From Flavilitoribacter sp020436695 (GTDB lineage: Bacteria > Bacteroidota > Bacteroidia > Chitinophagales > Saprospiraceae), in the NCBI GenBank assembly GCA_041392665.1, contig JAWKLQ010000014.1, forward strand, positions 62,001 to 126,000: 64,000 bases of DNA. The letters are read 5' to 3'. Shown piece by piece: positions 28,056 to 38,241 of the stretch. A program made the translations under genes and the position numbers. The first letter of the stretch is position 1, and every line of letters starts with the position of its first letter. The notes below the pieces were generated by a model. That model had not been told where the DNA came from, made no database searches, and saw only the letters and a list, made by a program, of their open reading frames with translations.

Positions 28056-28775
28056 ATGGAGCATCTTCTGCTGGTGGAAGACGATCAGTTGTTCGCACTT
28101 GAGATCAAAATGTTGATGGATGGATGTCATCCGGAGGTAAATATGCTACACATTACCACTGCCGGAGAAGCCCGTTACCACCTGCAGGATCAGGATTGGG
28201 ATTTGGCATTGCTGGATGTTGTACTGGAAACGGATAAAGCGGGGATCGAACTAGCTGCTGAACTTAAGGAATTTGAAATTCCAGTCATTTTTATGACTTC
28301 CTTTCAGCGGGATGACCTGTTCGAGAAAGCCTTACATACTGAACCTTGCAATTTTCTACAGAAGCCTTTTACCGGTTTGCAGCTCAAACGGGCTATAGAT
28401 CTGGCGCTGGTGCAAAGCAATAAGAAAAAAGAACACCGTAAAGACAATTTTGTCTTTTTCAAAGATGCCGGAAAATCACTGGTTAAAGTAGCCGTCTCAG
28501 ATATTTACCTGATCGAATCATTTGGTAACTATTGTCGGTTTTATACCCCTGCCAGGCGTTTTACCCATCGTATGGCATTGAAGTATTATACCGATTTTAT
28601 CCCGTCTGATGACTTTGTTCGCATTAATCGCAATCATGTGATCAATGTTAATTATGTAGAAACCATCGACAGTAAAGAACAAAGCATTTATCTTGTTGAA
28701 ACTAAACTCCCTCTCAGCCGTCGCTACCGGTCGATTTTGCTCAATGCATTGCCGGAAAGCAGCAAGTTATTTTAA
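28056..28775 (+). CDS. LytTR-family response regulator
   Basis: This 239-residue cytoplasmic transcription factor has a receiver domain at about 1-120, with acidic pocket Glu8-Asp9-Asp10, phospho-acceptor Asp54 (ALLDVVLE), Thr81 and Lys103 (LQKPF). A LytTR DNA-binding domain follows at about 135-235 (VSDIYLIESFGNYCRFYT, FVRINRNHVINVNYVE, LPLSRRYRSIL). LytTR domains bind direct repeats upstream of genes for surface and secreted factors in many bacteria. The next gene, a histidine kinase 125 bp downstream, is its likely partner. The position between giant adhesin loci makes them candidate targets, by inference. Confidence 0.93.
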   Translation: MEHLLLVEDDQLFALEIKMLMDGCHPEVNMLHITTAGEARYHLQDQDWDLALLDVVLETDKAGIELAAELKEFEIPVIFMTSFQRDDLFEKALHTEPCNFLQKPFTGLQLKRAIDLALVQSNKKKEHRKDNFVFFKDAGKSLVKVAVSDIYLIESFGNYCRFYTPARRFTHRMALKYYTDFIPSDDFVRINRNHVINVNYVETIDSKEQSIYLVETKLPLSRRYRSILLNALPESSKLF

Positions 28776-28900
28776 TCCATGTTGTTTTACCCAGCCGGTG
28801 ATCATCTGTGAGGAAAAGAGATTGGTGTTGAGCCGATACTGACGAATGATCATTGGTAAACCGGCGAATTGCCTTATTTTAGGATTAGAAGGAACCTGAT

Positions 28901-31900
28901 TTGGTGCGCACTGCTCATATATTGCTATACTTGTGTTTGCTGCAAGGGCTAATGCTGCACGGACAGTCTGAGGATCGGTCCGAACATTTTCTTTTTCAAA
29001 AGATAGAATCCGAAACCACTCTTAGGGAAGAGATCCGGCAGGTGGTTCGCGATAGCATGGGGTTTTACTGGTTCAGTACCATCAACGGCCTGTACCGATT
29101 TGACGGCGTAAAGAATAAGCATTTTCCACTTTCCTATTTTGATTTTGAACTTCCCGGAATTTTCTTCCTGGCAAAAGATTACCGGCAGATACTCTGGTTT
29201 TACTCTGTGAAATGGCAGTCAGATGCTTATTTGGGGCGCAGGCTAAAACAACTACGGATCTTCGATCCTTACCAGAGCCGGGTGATGAAACTGTCGGAAT
29301 ACCTTCCCGGTCTGCCTTTTCGGGAAGAAGACATTACTCAGATCTCCGCTGCGGAAGACCGGATATTGATCGTACTCTCCGACTACGAAGTATATGAGTT
29401 TGGGCCCGGCGGGCTGGAAAGAAAGTTCTCCACCGAAAACGATCGACGCATTCTGGATATTTGTTATTGCCAGGTCGACAGTAGTTATTATTTTACAGCT
29501 GAAGGGAAGATCCTGGGGCGGCATACAGATGGCTCCATCCGAACGCTTCCTGTGCCCGAAAAGCTGAGTCCTCCAACCTGGTTGCGGTGTAGTTCAAATG
29601 CGTTGTTCTATTATAATGGTTTGGAAATATCCGGTCTTAATTATGGGGGATTTTATCTGCCGATAACCGGACAGTTCCGGACACTTGATCTGCAACAACG
29701 GCTCCATTACCTGAACAACGATGGTAAGGACCTATGGATCTTTTCCAGAAATAACAAGCTGTTGGTCTATCGATCGTTAATGGATGGAACACTCACAGAA
29801 CCATTCGAAATTTCTTTTTCCGGACAGGATCTGGAATATGAAGTCATAAAAGCCGCTTCTATACTCGGAGATAATATCTGGGTATCTTTTTTCCGTGATC
29901 AGTTCGTCATCCGGGAAAAAAGAGATCTTTTTGATTGCTACCTAAGTGACGGCCGGATCAGCATCAGAGATATTTATGAAGATTCGGATAGCTCCCTGCT
30001 GCTCACCACTTATATGGGACACCGGTATTTCCATAACAAAACCAAAAGTTTCTCTACCTTATTCAAAACATTTGACCAACAGGCAACGGGTTTCGGGATT
30101 GCTGCTAATGACAACTACATTGCGTTGGGAATGCATAATGCGAAAGGCCTTTTTCTATACAACCGGCAGACCGGTGAGGAACGAATCGCCCCCTTTAACG
30201 AAAATGGGGATAATCTTTTCGGCCGGGGAGCGCTGATCCCATTTACAGACCGGCAGGGGACGATCTGGGTAGCCCTTAAAAGTGGACTGGGCCGACTCGA
30301 TCCGAATGCAAAATATGTGGAAATCATTCATTCGCCCGAGATGCACTCGATCCTTAATGCCCGGATTAACGGTGTAACTCCCTGGAATGATGATTTTTGG
30401 TTATCCACGAGCAAAGGCTTATACCTTTTCGATCCGGAGAAAATAAGGCTGACTGATTCTCTGGACCTTCTTTCCGGGAAAACCTACGTTCACGCCCAAC
30501 CGGTGAGCGAAGAACTGGTGTGGGTCGTCCCGGAAAACGACAATGTCTATCTCTGGGATCGGGTCGCCCAAAAACTGGATACGGTTTTCGTCTATCGCCC
30601 CGAATGGCAAAATTCCATTCACGCTATGCTTCCGGATGCTTACGGCGCATACTGGATGCCCTCCAATAACGGACTTTTTCGCCTGGATACCCAAAGTGGT
30701 GAGATCGACCGTTTTACGCAAAAGCACGATATGCTCACCAGTAATGAGTTCAATAAACTGTCCTGGGAAATATTACACGACGGCCGGATCGCTTTGGGGG
30801 GCATTAATGGGATGATGATACTTGATCCTGCTGAATTTGCTGATCGGTCTTTTCGTCCTGCTTCTGATCCGCTGCGCTTTACGGAGGTCATTGAAGTACG
30901 GGAAGGCAGGGAAGCCAACCTGGGAATGGAGCGCTATATTGGGCAAATATCTCCACCGCGTATCTCCCCGGGGCTTGATCAGATCATTTTCCGCTTTCGC
31001 TATCTCGATGTTATCCCTCAGGATATCATCTATTACTATCGCCTGGATGCGGCTTCCTCCGAAACGCCCTGGCAACGGACCGAAGAACCTCAGTTGATCT
31101 TCAATAAGCTCCGGGACGGTTCCCATGTGCTCGAAGTGGGCGTTAAGCAGGTACTTAATCCGGCATTTATCGATCGTGCCAGTCTTCGTTTTTATATCAT
31201 GCCACCCTGGTATCGTACCTGGTGGATGTTGATCGTTTATGTACTTTCGGTTATATCATTGATCCGCCTGATCATTCAATATCGCATCCGGGTACTGAAA
31301 AAAGAAAAAGCGGAGCTTGAGCGTATTGTTCAGGAAAGGACCGCCGAGATCAACCGCGATAAACAATACATCGAGCAGCAAAACCGGGAACTGGAGAAAC
31401 TGAATGATATCAAGGATAAGCTATTTGCTATTCTTGGCCATGAGCTGAGGTCACCTTTGCTCAGTGTAACTGGCATGAGCCGGAAAGTGGCTTATCTCCT
31501 GAAACACGACGAGAAAGAGCTGATTGAAAAGGTCAGCCGCCAGCTCGACCAAAATGCCCGGAATGTGGCGGGTACCCTTGAGGGGTTGATCCAGTGGGGT
31601 AGGAGATTAATAGATGACAGATTACCTGCCCGGGAAGCCATTGCTTTGCACGCTCTGGTTGAAGAGGTGAACGGAGCATTGGCCGAACAGTTTGTCGATA
31701 AGCAGTTGAGCGTAAATAATTTGATCCCTGAAGACCTTAAAGTGAATTTTGACAAAGAATCGCTGGAGATCATTTTGCGAAATCTGCTGCATAATGCGTT
31801 CAAATTCTCGGATAATGCTACCGCCGTAACCATCAAAAGCCGCTGCGAGCCGGATGGCCGCACAGAGATCCGGATCTCCGATCAAGGAGCTGGATTGCCG

Positions 31901-32089
31901 GCTGGTTTTGAAGAACAGTGGCGTAAAAACCAATTGCTGGATAGCCGTAGGGGTAGTGCTGGGGAAAAAGGTATCGGACTGGGGCTCCTGATCTGCAGAA
32001 CCCTGGCTCAGCGTAATGATGCCGAATTATACCTTCGGAACCTGCCTACCGGCGGTATGTGCGCTGGCCTGATCTGGATTAATTCATAA
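28901..32089 (+). CDS. Sensor histidine kinase with periplasmic propeller and Y_Y_Y-type domain
   Basis: The start is a TTG at 28901 or the GTG just after it at 28904, preceded by AAGGAA. A signal peptide (TAHILLYLCLLQGLMLHGQS) leads into about 700 residues of two-component propeller repeats (VRDSMGFYWFSTINGLYRFDG, FWLSTSKGLYLFDPEK, YWMPSNNGLFRLDTQ) and a Y_Y_Y-like domain. One membrane helix lies near 771-790 (MLIVYVLSVISLIRLII), then a coiled coil. The kinase core has the H-box GHELRSPL with His near 846, the N-box LLHNAFKFSD, DQGAGLP and GEKGIGLGLL. The overall form is that of a hybrid two-component system sensor, but it lacks the receiver and AraC output, which the LytTR gene in front could supply. 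The periplasmic ligand is unknown. Confidence 0.9.
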   Translation: MVRTAHILLYLCLLQGLMLHGQSEDRSEHFLFQKIESETTLREEIRQVVRDSMGFYWFSTINGLYRFDGVKNKHFPLSYFDFELPGIFFLAKDYRQILWFYSVKWQSDAYLGRRLKQLRIFDPYQSRVMKLSEYLPGLPFREEDITQISAAEDRILIVLSDYEVYEFGPGGLERKFSTENDRRILDICYCQVDSSYYFTAEGKILGRHTDGSIRTLPVPEKLSPPTWLRCSSNALFYYNGLEISGLNYGGFYLPITGQFRTLDLQQRLHYLNNDGKDLWIFSRNNKLLVYRSLMDGTLTEPFEISFSGQDLEYEVIKAASILGDNIWVSFFRDQFVIREKRDLFDCYLSDGRISIRDIYEDSDSSLLLTTYMGHRYFHNKTKSFSTLFKTFDQQATGFGIAANDNYIALGMHNAKGLFLYNRQTGEERIAPFNENGDNLFGRGALIPFTDRQGTIWVALKSGLGRLDPNAKYVEIIHSPEMHSILNARINGVTPWNDDFWLSTSKGLYLFDPEKIRLTDSLDLLSGKTYVHAQPVSEELVWVVPENDNVYLWDRVAQKLDTVFVYRPEWQNSIHAMLPDAYGAYWMPSNNGLFRLDTQSGEIDRFTQKHDMLTSNEFNKLSWEILHDGRIALGGINGMMILDPAEFADRSFRPASDPLRFTEVIEVREGREANLGMERYIGQISPPRISPGLDQIIFRFRYLDVIPQDIIYYYRLDAASSETPWQRTEEPQLIFNKLRDGSHVLEVGVKQVLNPAFIDRASLRFYIMPPWYRTWWMLIVYVLSVISLIRLIIQYRIRVLKKEKAELERIVQERTAEINRDKQYIEQQNRELEKLNDIKDKLFAILGHELRSPLLSVTGMSRKVAYLLKHDEKELIEKVSRQLDQNARNVAGTLEGLIQWGRRLIDDRLPAREAIALHALVEEVNGALAEQFVDKQLSVNNLIPEDLKVNFDKESLEIILRNLLHNAFKFSDNATAVTIKSRCEPDGRTEIRISDQGAGLPAGFEEQWRKNQLLDSRRGSAGEKGIGLGLLICRTLAQRNDAELYLRNLPTGGMCAGLIWINS

Positions 32090-32102
32090 TTTAATAAGCT
32101 AT

Positions 32103-32120
32103 AATCCCAGCCGGGATTTT
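32103..32120 (+). terminator. Likely terminator after the histidine kinase gene
   Basis: AATCCC-AGCC-GGGATT is followed by TTCC, 13 bp after the stop codon. The stem is only 6 bp, so the call is tentative. Confidence 0.5.
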
Positions 32121-32156
32121 CCTTATCACCAAAAAAAGTCCTCTTGTCACATAAAT

Positions 32157-32267
32157 AGGCTGACCTGGTTTTAATCTTACATATTTAAGTATTTTCACAT
32201 GTCTTTGCTACGCTTTCTTTCCCTTAATGGGGTTTTTCCTTTCCGGTAAGTCAGAATAGGTCAGCCT
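32157..32267. repeat. Widely spaced 10-bp inverted repeat in the gap before locus A
   Basis: AGGCTGACCT (32157-32166) and AGGTCAGCCT (32258-32267) are perfect inverted copies 91 bp apart. No ORF lies between them. They may be coincidental, or mark a decayed element. The remaining gap up to 32836 holds the locus A promoter and a leader. Confidence 0.35.
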
Positions 32268-32493
32268 GAAAAAGAATTAATGATATAGTTTTCGGACCCA
32301 TTCGTAAGTGGGTACGATAACGCTTTTCCGAACTGAATCGTTTTTTCTAAAAAAGGTACGGAAACAAGTCGTCTTTGCGGATAGACGATGAGTTTCTGTG
32401 CCTATTTTACGTTTTGGCCCGGCGGCAAATAAGAAAGAGGTCAAAAGCATGAAAATTTAACTAAAATCCCCGAAAAAATTACGCCTACGAGTA

Positions 32494-32525
32494 TTGCTGG
32501 ATAAATAGTTTTTGCATTACATTTG
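32494..32525 (+). promoter_or_regulatory. Promoter of surface-protein locus A
   Basis: TTG at 32494-32496 and TACATTTG at 32518-32525 lie 21 bp apart, matching the Bacteroidota consensus. The leader before the ATG at 32837 is about 305 nt. The ATTGAT and TGTCCT elements of P1-P4 are absent here. Confidence 0.55.
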
Positions 32526-32836
32526 TCTTGCTGTTTTCAGGTAAAAATTGTACAATCAAACCATTTCTTTTCTTATTTCCCTTTTAGCGTTTAGTTCAGA
32601 AACCCATAGCTATTCATGTTTAGAAACCGGGAATGATCCAAGTATCATTTCCCTGAATCTCAAAGGTAGAAAGTCGTTACTCCAACTGAAAATTTGGTCA
32701 TGAACAAGTTTACAGTTCATTTCTCTTGAATGGATCATTCCGATTCATTCTATGGTTCCACAATTTTAATATTGCACAACAGTATTGCGATCTGTAAGTG
32801 TTGACTTACAGGTGTTTAGCTACAAAATTATATCTC

Positions 32837-33217
32837 ATGAAAAGACCAAGACACCTCTTTCCGGCGGTTGTCCGCTTATTCCTGTATGTAGTTATCGGAT
32901 GCTTGTCCGTGTTTCCACAACTACTTTCAGGGAATTCTCTTACCGACTATTCTAACAATAAGTATACGGCGGCATCTTTGGGGCACGCTACTGCACGTAT
33001 CGGTGACTTTGCCCTCACAGTGACTGCCAAGACCGTTGAGTCCACGGTGTGTAGTAATAATGCGTCTACAGAGATTAGCTATGCTATAGCTGGCGGACCC
33101 GAGGTCCCGGATCAATACGCCATCGAGGCGGATGCTGCGGCCAAAACTGCCGGCTTTGCGGATGTGACCTGGACGGCCCTTCCCGGACCCCCTTATCCTA
33201 TGCATTACCCGTCGTAA
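32837..33217 (+). CDS. Locus A, N-terminal segment with signal peptide
   Basis: This is a 126-codon open segment from the likely true start. After the signal peptide it matches the part of locus B at about residues 1220-1275 (Ig-like repeat with TWTALPG against DWTALPG). The last residues (PMHYPS and stop) are out of the homologous frame, so the stop is produced by an indel. Confidence 0.55.
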   Translation: MKRPRHLFPAVVRLFLYVVIGCLSVFPQLLSGNSLTDYSNNKYTAASLGHATARIGDFALTVTAKTVESTVCSNNASTEISYAIAGGPEVPDQYAIEADAAAKTAGFADVTWTALPGPPYPMHYPS

Positions 33218-35623
33218 AGGCCGTATACCTATCACTTCTGTTTTCCGCATCCGGAAATCGGATTGTGCCGAATGTACGGCCGAGGTTCACTCATCACTGT
33301 TAAATCTCCGGATTACAATTTGGCCTGTATCGGGCAGCACAACGTTAATCTTCCAGACTGGCTGTCAGGCTACTGGACCCACGCTCTGTGTTGCTCGGCA
33401 GTTTTACCGTTCTCAACGCTGACGGATTACCAGGTAGTCGTCAAGGATGGCATTAAGTGGGCAACGGGCCGGGTAGCAGATGGCTGGCTGCGGTATGAGC
33501 ACGTAGTTACCGACCCAATAACTTGGCTGGGGTTATGTGTTGGCGGAAGATAAAACGGCAATCGGTTGTTACCCAGTGCCCCGAAACGGTTTCGGGAATG
33601 AGTAAGAATTACGAAGCTACTGGGGCATTCGTATGCTCAGCATCGACAACCTGTTGCTTTCCGGCACCAGCACCTATACTTCAGATCGCGCGTGGTGTGA
33701 TCATTCACGATGCGATTGCTCCCGAAGTGAAAAAATACTGGATATCACCGGTTATGCCAAGTTTATATTAATGGTGATCTGACTATTACCGTAAAGGATG
33801 AAGTGGTCACGGATACAACAAGGATTGCGATGACGTGAAGATCGTACGTAGTTTTCAGGCTAAGGACTACCTGCAGGCCTGCTGTCTGAAGTCTGCTACC
33901 AGGGATCATCATCATCACCAAGCCGGAGCTTCGCGATCCACCGCTCGAGGATGCTGACCATTGAGCTGCGATAAGGATTTCAAACTCGACGCCAAGGGAA
34001 ATCCTCACCCGACGTCGCCGTAACGGGCTATCCCCGCTGTATACCGCTTTTGACCATACGGATGACGGCGTTACGAGCAGTCCCTGAAATCGCCTTTCTG
34101 CAACATCGGTGCTTCCTATACCGATGGTGCCCGCATTGAAGTGTGCGCCGGTACCTATAAAGTGGTACGCCGCACCTGGCAGATCCTGACTGTACCAAAC
34201 AGATCACGAAAGTATAGCGATCAAGGGTGATAATAAGGCCCCCGTAGTTAAATGAAGAAACCGATTATGACCATGACGGTCATAAGATCTGCGCACCCGG
34301 CATCTGACCGGTCCGCATGACTGTACTGCTGCCTTCCTGGTGCCTATGCCCAGTAACGGACAATTGCTCAGAATGGCATATCTGACAGAGGTCGTTGCTT
34401 ATTCTACCAATGGCCCTGGCTACCATTCTTCCGGTAAAAGCACGTTATGTATCCGGTATTCCGTTAATACCATATCAGATACACGGTGGTGAAACTGATG
34501 CTTGCGGTACGAAATGTGACTCACTGTCCTTTGCAGTGGAAGATCGATTGAGCCCATCGCGGTGATGTAACGATAATCTGCACATTTCATCGAAGGCCAG
34601 GACTGGTACGCTAAAGACATCATCGATGAGGGGAGCTGGACAACTGTGGTCCGATCCGGGTATTCGAGGTATGTCGTCGCATTCTCAGTATGGGCAAGAT
34701 TATGGCCGTCTGGAGCAATTCGACTACGACAAAGACGGCAAAGTGATCGACGATGAGGTCAATCGAGCACTGCGTCCGGTTCCAATCAAAAATACCATTA
34801 CACTCCGTGGGCCGACTATGTCGATCATCCGCCGTGGCTGCGATATGAACGAGAACGTACGTACTGAACTGCACGCGTATGGCAGGACGACCGCAACATG
34901 GCGCAAAACTGGGTATACCCATCGAGAATACTTTGCGGCGAATACCAGGCCGCCGATGTAACGACAACTCCAACGTCTGCTGGCTGGATGTACTGATCGA
35001 AGACAAACTGCCCGCCTACTGCTTGCCGCCGACACGCAGCCATTGATTGTGACAAACTGCCGTACGACTTTGATCCGCTCAACTCTGAGCAAATGACCAA
35101 ACCGGTACGGCCTCCGGTTCTGACAATCCGTCCCGCCTTCACCGTTACCGAACTTATGCACCGGTCATTCGCTGATGGCCTAACATTGCAAGCTACGGTA
35201 AGCTGTCTGGTCGTTTGCGGCCGACGGTAAAGGCAGCCTGACCTCAACAATAAGGTGAGCAGATCATTACCGTTAAGGGAATACAACTATGATCAAATTC
35301 GAAAGACGCTTCAGCCAACTGCGGCATCCCACAGGATACCGCTGAAGGAAGAGCCTTGGCTGTGATCTGCTGGCCATTAGCGTGAAAGATGACAAATTCA
35401 CCGCCAGCGGCGACGAAATGCTAAGATCTTCCGTACCTACCGGGTGATCAACTGCGTGAATACGATGGTATTTCCGATCCGGTAACCGTGAGCCGGGATG
35501 AAGATTGCGACGGTAAACCGGGTGAGATGAAGATGTATGGGTGATCGTAAAAACGGGTTGAAAAGACAGATCCTTGTAGCCTGACTATTACGGACAGGTG
35601 CTCCTGCTTCTTACTACTCTCAC

Positions 35624-37759
35624 GTGTGGTATGATCGCGACAGCAACCCGTTCAACCTGAAACCGGAAGCCGGCGTAAAAGGTAAAAATTGTGAATATGA
35701 GTCAAATCCTTACGGTTTCTGGAAAGAAGTTGCTCCGATCACCGAAAATGAAACGAAAGATACAGATAGCTATCCTAAGGGATATTATGGAAATCACTGC
35801 GACGATATGGCCAGCACCGGTTTCTGGCAATACACCCAGGTGATCAAAGTATACGACAACGTTAAACCGGTCATTTCCTTCCCGGTAATGGACGCCTTCT
35901 GCTCCTATTCTTCCGATCTGGCGAAGAATTGCCCGGCACCCGTAAGCATCAACTTTACCATTGATGAAAACTGTACGCCGAAAGATCTGACCGTGAAACT
36001 GATCCTGGATGCCTATAAAGACGGTATAACCGACGGCGATATCACTCATCTGCTGACCGGCACCTATCCTCATTACACCATCAAAGGGGACTTCCCGATT
36101 GGTTCTCATGAGATCCGGGTCAGTGTTAAGGACGGTTGCGGCAACCAGGCTGGTTTGGCTATCCCCTTCGAAGTAGTGGACTGCAAGGCACCGTCTCCGG
36201 TATGCATCAACGGCCTGGCCGTAGAACTGATGCCGGTCGTTCCCGCTGCTGATGTGGATGGTGACGGTGACAAGGATAAAGGTGCAACGGCGGTGTGGGC
36301 TTCCGATTTTATTGCCAGCCCATCCTATGACTGTACCGGAAGTGTAACTTACTCCATCAATCGCGTTGGTGAAGCAGTAAAACCTGATCAGACGGGACTG
36401 ACCCTGACCTGTGATGATGATGCCAGCCTGTTGGTAGAGATCTGGGCCTGGGATGGTCGTGGCAACGGTGATTTCTGTGAAACCTACGTGCTGGTACAGG
36501 ATAATGGGGGTAATTGCAGTGGCGGCACTGGCTCAGTGGCCGGTCTGATCGTAACGGAAGAAGACAACACCCTGCAAAATGTCAGTGTGGAAATGAGTGG
36601 TGGTTCATTCCAGACGATGAAGACCAAGGTAGATGGCTACTACCATTTCTCCGGTCTGTCTTCAGGTTATGATTACACCATCACGCCGCAACTGGATGCA
36701 CAGCCGATGAACGGCGTTTCCACTTTCGATCTGGTGTTGATGAGCAAACATATCCTTGGTATCAAGGTCCTGGACAGCCCGTACAAAATGATCGCCGCTG
36801 ACGTCAACAACGATAAAAAGATCTCTACTCTGGACGTTATTGCTCTGAGAAAGATGATCCTGAATATCGATTCTGACTTCAAGAACAATACCAGCTGGCG
36901 GTTTATCCCGGTGAAATACGTTTTCCCGCAACCTTCCAACCCGTGGAAAGAGGTGTTCCCCGAAGTGATCAACCTGAACAACGTACAGGGGCTGATGGAT
37001 GATAAAGACTTTATCGGGGTGAAGATCGGTGACATTGACCTGAATGCTAAAGTCAACTTATTGACGGCTGAGACCCGTAATGCCAGAGGTTTGTTCCACT
37101 TGCAAATGACCGAGCAGACATTCATACCGGGCGAGGTATACCGTATTGCTGTGTCATCGGCTCAGCTTGATGCGGTCCAGGGCTTCCAGTTTACCCTGCA
37201 ACTGGACAACCGACAGCTTGAACTGGTAGACATCGAGTACGGTATTGCTCAGCCCGGCAACCTGGGGCTGCAAGCTGTGGCAGACGGTCTGATCACTGCT
37301 TCCTGGAACAAAATGGGGGAAAACCGGACTACCGGTGAAGCGCCGCTGTTCACATTGGTGGTGCGTTCACTGGGTGACGGTCAATTAAGCAAAATAGTAA
37401 GTCTGAGCAATCGCCTGACTGTAGCGGAAGCCTACGACCATGAGGATGGACTGATGGACGTCGGCATTGACTTCCAGGCCGGCCAGGTGCTTACCACTAA
37501 CTTTGAACTACTGCAGAACGTACCCAACCCTTTCCGGGAAACAACAACGATCCGGTTCTACCTGCCGGAAGCTGCGGAAGGAACACTCAGTGTGCATGAT
37601 GCAACCGGAAAAACGCTGAAGCTTGTTCGCAGCGCCTTCACGCAGGGGCAGAATGAGCTGACGCTACAGCGTCAGGAGTTGCCGGCCTCCGGTGTGTTTT
37701 ATTACAAACTTACTGCCGGTGAACATACCGCTACCCGGAAAATGATCTTGGTCGATTAA
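35624..37759 (+). CDS. Locus A, intact C-terminal segment with dockerin-, cohesin-like and T9SS domains
   Basis: The 711-codon open segment is the uninterrupted C-terminal part of locus A, not a separate gene: its first codon (GTG) lies inside HVWYDRDSNPFN, conserved in all four loci. Parts in order: a Cys-rich HYR-like module; a carboxypeptidase-regulatory-like unit (GSVAGLIVTEEDNTLQNVSVEM) near residue 305; a dockerin-like motif (ADVNNDKKISTLDVIALRKM) near 390; a cohesin-like domain (GEVYRIAVSSAQLDAVQGFQFT); and a T9SS type A sorting domain over the last 85 residues ending RKMILVD. Confidence 0.8.
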   Translation: MWYDRDSNPFNLKPEAGVKGKNCEYESNPYGFWKEVAPITENETKDTDSYPKGYYGNHCDDMASTGFWQYTQVIKVYDNVKPVISFPVMDAFCSYSSDLAKNCPAPVSINFTIDENCTPKDLTVKLILDAYKDGITDGDITHLLTGTYPHYTIKGDFPIGSHEIRVSVKDGCGNQAGLAIPFEVVDCKAPSPVCINGLAVELMPVVPAADVDGDGDKDKGATAVWASDFIASPSYDCTGSVTYSINRVGEAVKPDQTGLTLTCDDDASLLVEIWAWDGRGNGDFCETYVLVQDNGGNCSGGTGSVAGLIVTEEDNTLQNVSVEMSGGSFQTMKTKVDGYYHFSGLSSGYDYTITPQLDAQPMNGVSTFDLVLMSKHILGIKVLDSPYKMIAADVNNDKKISTLDVIALRKMILNIDSDFKNNTSWRFIPVKYVFPQPSNPWKEVFPEVINLNNVQGLMDDKDFIGVKIGDIDLNAKVNLLTAETRNARGLFHLQMTEQTFIPGEVYRIAVSSAQLDAVQGFQFTLQLDNRQLELVDIEYGIAQPGNLGLQAVADGLITASWNKMGENRTTGEAPLFTLVVRSLGDGQLSKIVSLSNRLTVAEAYDHEDGLMDVGIDFQAGQVLTTNFELLQNVPNPFRETTTIRFYLPEAAEGTLSVHDATGKTLKLVRSAFTQGQNELTLQRQELPASGVFYYKLTAGEHTATRKMILVD

Positions 37760-37790
37760 GACCGGATAGTCATAGTCGAAATGTGTTGAG

Positions 37791-37823
37791 GTGGTGTGGT
37801 GTATCTCGGATACATCACACCAC
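37791..37823 (+). terminator. Hairpin after locus A
   Basis: GTGGTGTGGTGTATC and GATACATCACACCAC pair over 15 bp with one G-U pair and a 3-nt loop, about 30 bp after the stop. The downstream T content is modest. It is not related in sequence to the 3' hairpins of the other surface genes. Confidence 0.6.
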
Positions 37824-37894
37824 TTCGCATTTGCCGTAGTCTATAATGTTATGTTGTTTTTTTATAAGGTAATTCCAGGCTTGAATTAAGATTG

Positions 37895-37927
37895 TTTGGA
37901 GAATAAAGAATATTTGCTTTATATTTG
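37895..37927 (+). promoter_or_regulatory. Promoter of surface-protein locus B
   Basis: TTTG (37895-37898) and TATATTTG (37920-37927) are spaced 21 bp apart, a full consensus match. The leader is again about 310 nt before the ATG at 38242; it shows no other recognisable feature. Confidence 0.65.
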
Positions 37928-38241
37928 ATGGAATTTTAGATGATCGTATTTACATACAAGATTACTATTCACATATCCCTTTATCATAGTACAACCTATA
38001 AATGAACGACCTCAATTAACCAATCATACACTTTCAAACACATCTCCCGTGATGTCGTTTTGCTTCGGATGCAGGGAAGATGTTCTGATAAACAAACACT
38101 ACACTTAATCCATTTTTGAAAAAAACAAGGTCCCGGCATTACCTGAAAAGTGTGATGCAGGATTGTTTTTATATAAGACGACCACTTATATCATTTTTTT
38201 ACCGTTAAGCAAGCATTTTATCGTAACAAATCTACCTTCTC

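Larger units (their letters stand above)
32837..37759 (+). pseudogene. Surface-protein locus A: T9SS giant protein gene, frame broken by indels
   Basis: The locus starts MKRPRHLFPAVVRLFLYVVIGCL (signal peptide) and ends with a T9SS sorting domain (FELLQNVPNPFRETTTIRFYL). The first frame stops at 33217 within a region matching locus B (SYAIAGGPEVPDQY against SYAVAGEPGIPDEY). From there to about 35620 homology continues but jumps between frames at many single-base indels, for example at 33263-33553 in another frame. From 35624 the frame is clean. Read through the indels, the product would be about 1640 residues. Either the gene is decayed or, equally likely, this 2.4-kb block is an unpolished assembly patch. 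A normal promoter and start make an intact real gene plausible. Confidence 0.75.
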
